DNA of 6,942 bases from the NCBI GenBank assembly GCA_023133315.1, contig JAGLWR010000060.1, forward strand, positions 1 to 6,942, in the 5' to 3' direction. Positions 5,599 through 6,942 of the stretch are shown here, piece by piece (position 1 is the stretch's first letter; the number at the start of each line of letters is the position of its first letter). This DNA comes from Methanomicrobia archaeon. GTDB taxonomy: Archaea > Methanobacteriota_B > Thermococci > Methanofastidiosales > B48-G16. The notes below the pieces were generated by a model that saw nothing but the letters and a program-made list of their open reading frames with translations, had not been told where the DNA came from and searched no databases. Both the position numbers and the translations under genes were made by a program.

Positions 5599-6858
5599 CT
5601 ATTCACCTTTTTCTGAGTCCACCAACATTCTCATTTTCTCAAAGAGTTCGGGATTCTTCTCAAAGATCTCCACCATCTCCATAAACTTCTTCATATCCAT
5701 GAGTCTTTTGGGATCTTCAAAAGCAATATCCGGGAACTCCTTGGCGAGTTTCTGTCCTTGAAGCCTTATTTTTACTGCTTCCTCTTCATCCAAAATTGCA
5801 CTACAACGACTGCAGAAACGATCTGTAGGTGAGTTGATGTACTTGCATCTTGGACACTCTTTCGGTTTGAGCTCTTCCTCCTTTTCTTTCTCCTCTCTTT
5901 TCAATCCATAGATCTTGAGCATCTTATCATCGACATCTCTACCGCTGAGATGTACGTAAGTAGCCGGCATATCACTGCCCTGTACCCATCCAAAGTATTC
6001 GTTCATCTCTGCTTCTGTCAACACGGTAGCTAAGTGTGTTGCCCGTGAGTGTCTGAAAAGGTGTGGTGTTATCGTTTTGTCAACGTCTGCCCCTTTTGCT
6101 ATGGTTTTTAGCTTTTCAGATATGCCTCTGTACGATATCCCTCTATTTTTGTAGTTCGTGGCGAGGTTTATCCAGAGAGAAGCGTTTTTATTGTTCCTTT
6201 CTGGATGAGTTTCTATCCATTTTGCTAACAGCGAAGCAGATGAAATTATTCTTACTCTTCTTTCTCCCGTTTTTCCTTTAACCTTTATCACTGCACCGTA
6301 ATCATCAAATTCAACATTTTTCATCTTTAAACTTGCCAGTTCTCCTATCCTTAATCCTCCTTCATATAGTACAGCTATTATGGCTTTATCTCGTGGATGA
6401 TCTGCCGTCTCGATCATTCTTTTGATCTCGGATTTTGTCAGGATCTCTTCAGGAAGTTTTTTTCTGCTGTTTTTCATTGTTGTCTTGATATCTTTTACTA
6501 GCTCTTCTTTATCCAAAAATCTAAAAAACTTTTTTAATGCTACTTTGTAATCTTTTTTTGTCCATTCGGAATAAGATTTTAAACTTTTGTCATCTTTTAC
6601 TTTTGAAGTATACTTGTGCTGCTCCAATTCTGCTAAGAATATTGTTATATCTTCTTTAGTTACCTCTAAGAAGTTTTTGTTTATCCTTTCTGCTATAACT
6701 TTTAGATGATTTGCATACTTGATAACTCTCGGTTGTGATACGCCTTCGGCGAATAACTGTTTGAGAAAGTTTTCTATGAGCTGAGCATTCTCTTTGTTCT
6801 CAAGAGTTGCGATTCGTTCTCTCACGTTCGAAAATGCATTCTCAAAATCGTAGAGCAT
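5599..6858 (-). CDS. Tyrosine recombinase/integrase with C-terminal zinc ribbon
   Basis: Site-specific recombinase of the phage-integrase/XerCD superfamily, 419 aa. An N-terminal SAM-like core-binding domain spans about 20-117. The catalytic domain (about 138-315) keeps the full set: Arg170 (GGLRIGEL), Lys196 (KGKTGER), His266-x-x-Arg269 (HLFRHS), Trp291 in the His/Trp position, and nucleophile Tyr301 (ATYVHLS). A zinc ribbon follows (C335-x2-C338, C349-x2-C352) and then a charged helical tail. This architecture recurs in archaeal recombinases and is about 100 residues longer than Xer proteins. The gene has no SD; a TATA box about 26 bp upstream puts transcription start at the ATG, so the mRNA is probably leaderless. 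It begins 62 bp beyond the 3' end of a tRNA gene on the same strand, the usual place for an integrase that uses a tRNA as attachment site. It appears intact; whether it serves a mobile element or a host role cannot be told. Confidence 0.93.
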   Translation of the reverse strand: MLYDFENAFSNVRERIATLENKENAQLIENFLKQLFAEGVSQPRVIKYANHLKVIAERINKNFLEVTKEDITIFLAELEQHKYTSKVKDDKSLKSYSEWTKKDYKVALKKFFRFLDKEELVKDIKTTMKNSRKKLPEEILTKSEIKRMIETADHPRDKAIIAVLYEGGLRIGELASLKMKNVEFDDYGAVIKVKGKTGERRVRIISSASLLAKWIETHPERNNKNASLWINLATNYKNRGISYRGISEKLKTIAKGADVDKTITPHLFRHSRATHLATVLTEAEMNEYFGWVQGSDMPATYVHLSGRDVDDKMLKIYGLKREEKEKEEELKPKECPRCKYINSPTDRFCSRCSAILDEEEAVKIRLQGQKLAKEFPDIAFEDPKRLMDMKKFMEMVEIFEKNPELFEKMRMLVDSEKGE

Positions 6859-6879
6859 GATCTAATTTTGACATCTATC

Positions 6880-6887
6880 TTTATAAA
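6880..6887 (-). promoter_or_regulatory. TATA box of the recombinase gene (leaderless)
   Basis: TTTATAAA, centred 25-26 bp before the ATG at 6858, preceded on the minus strand by an A-rich ACCAAAACA that could act as the TFB-recognition element. The spacing matches archaeal promoters with transcription starting at or next to the start codon, and no SD lies between. Confidence 0.65.
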
Positions 6888-6920
6888 TGTTTTGGTGGGA
6901 ATTGCATCCTAGTTTCTTAA

Positions 6921-6942
6921 GCCCCGAGAGGGATTCGAACCC
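6921..6942 (-). tRNA. tRNA gene, 3' part only (T arm and acceptor strand)
   Basis: Read on the minus strand this gives GGG-TTCGAAT-CCCTC-TCGGGGC: most of the T stem, a canonical 7-nt TTCGAAT loop, the full T-stem 3' strand and a 7-nt acceptor strand. The remainder, including the anticodon, is beyond the window. The acceptor predicts a 5' end GCCCCGA. The next base is T, giving discriminator U73, and no CCA is encoded, as is common in archaea. U73 with a 5' GCC would fit archaeal tRNA-Thr or tRNA-Cys, but the isotype cannot be decided here. It is the likely attachment site for the adjacent recombinase. Confidence 0.88.

Noticed and set aside
5268..5606. Minus-strand frame of 112 aa between the unknown gene and the recombinase
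   Set aside because: Overlaps the + strand frame and the recombinase 3' end, has no ribosome site or promoter, and the translation is not protein-like.
6859..6920. Second copy of the tRNA 3' end as an attachment repeat elsewhere in the window
   Set aside because: I searched by eye for the GATTCGAACC core on both strands; only isolated TTCGAA hexamers inside genes were found.

Overview
The window looks like a piece of an AT-rich genome of an anaerobic archaeon, probably euryarchaeal in the broad sense. Three things point that way. The four-subunit archaeal-type 2-oxoacid:ferredoxin oxidoreductase sits with a succinyl-CoA-ligase-like pair. The recombinase has a TATA box about 26 bp before its ATG and no Shine-Dalgarno (SD) site, which is a leaderless archaeal promoter layout. 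The tRNA gene has no encoded CCA. I cannot name the lineage from the sequence alone.

Left part (1-4204, + strand) is one tight operon: korA (3' part only), korB, korC, a sucC-like gene, a sucD-like gene and a small 2[4Fe-4S] ferredoxin. Genes overlap by 4 nt or are separated by at most 11 nt, and most have strong GAGGAGG-type SD sites. The likely flow is 2-oxoacid (probably 2-oxoglutarate) + CoA to acyl-CoA + CO2 with electrons passed to ferredoxin, then acyl-CoA to acid + NTP, i.e. substrate-level phosphorylation. The reductive, biosynthetic direction is equally possible. The ligase pair keeps its catalytic and metal residues but differs from E. coli SucCD at positions that touch the acyl substrate, so the acid may not be succinate.

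Middle part (4205-4714) has no credible gene. It is strikingly AT-rich and holds a T-run terminator candidate, an orphan perfect SD followed by a 4-codon reading frame, and several short palindromes leading up to a TATA-like element. Base composition changes at about 4710.

Right part (4715-6942) looks accessory. An unrecognised + strand gene (4853-5467, GTG start) appears damaged or misread. Its frame is open for 46 more codons upstream, with a CPFCEHH motif but no start codon, and a protein-like tail lies in the +1 frame downstream to 5576. It converges on a full-length tyrosine recombinase (5599-6858, minus) with a C-terminal zinc ribbon. The recombinase begins 62 bp from the 3' end of a tRNA gene (6921-6942, minus, truncated by the window edge). 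This arrangement is typical of an element integrated at a tRNA. No second copy of the tRNA end is visible, so the other boundary is outside the window or lost.
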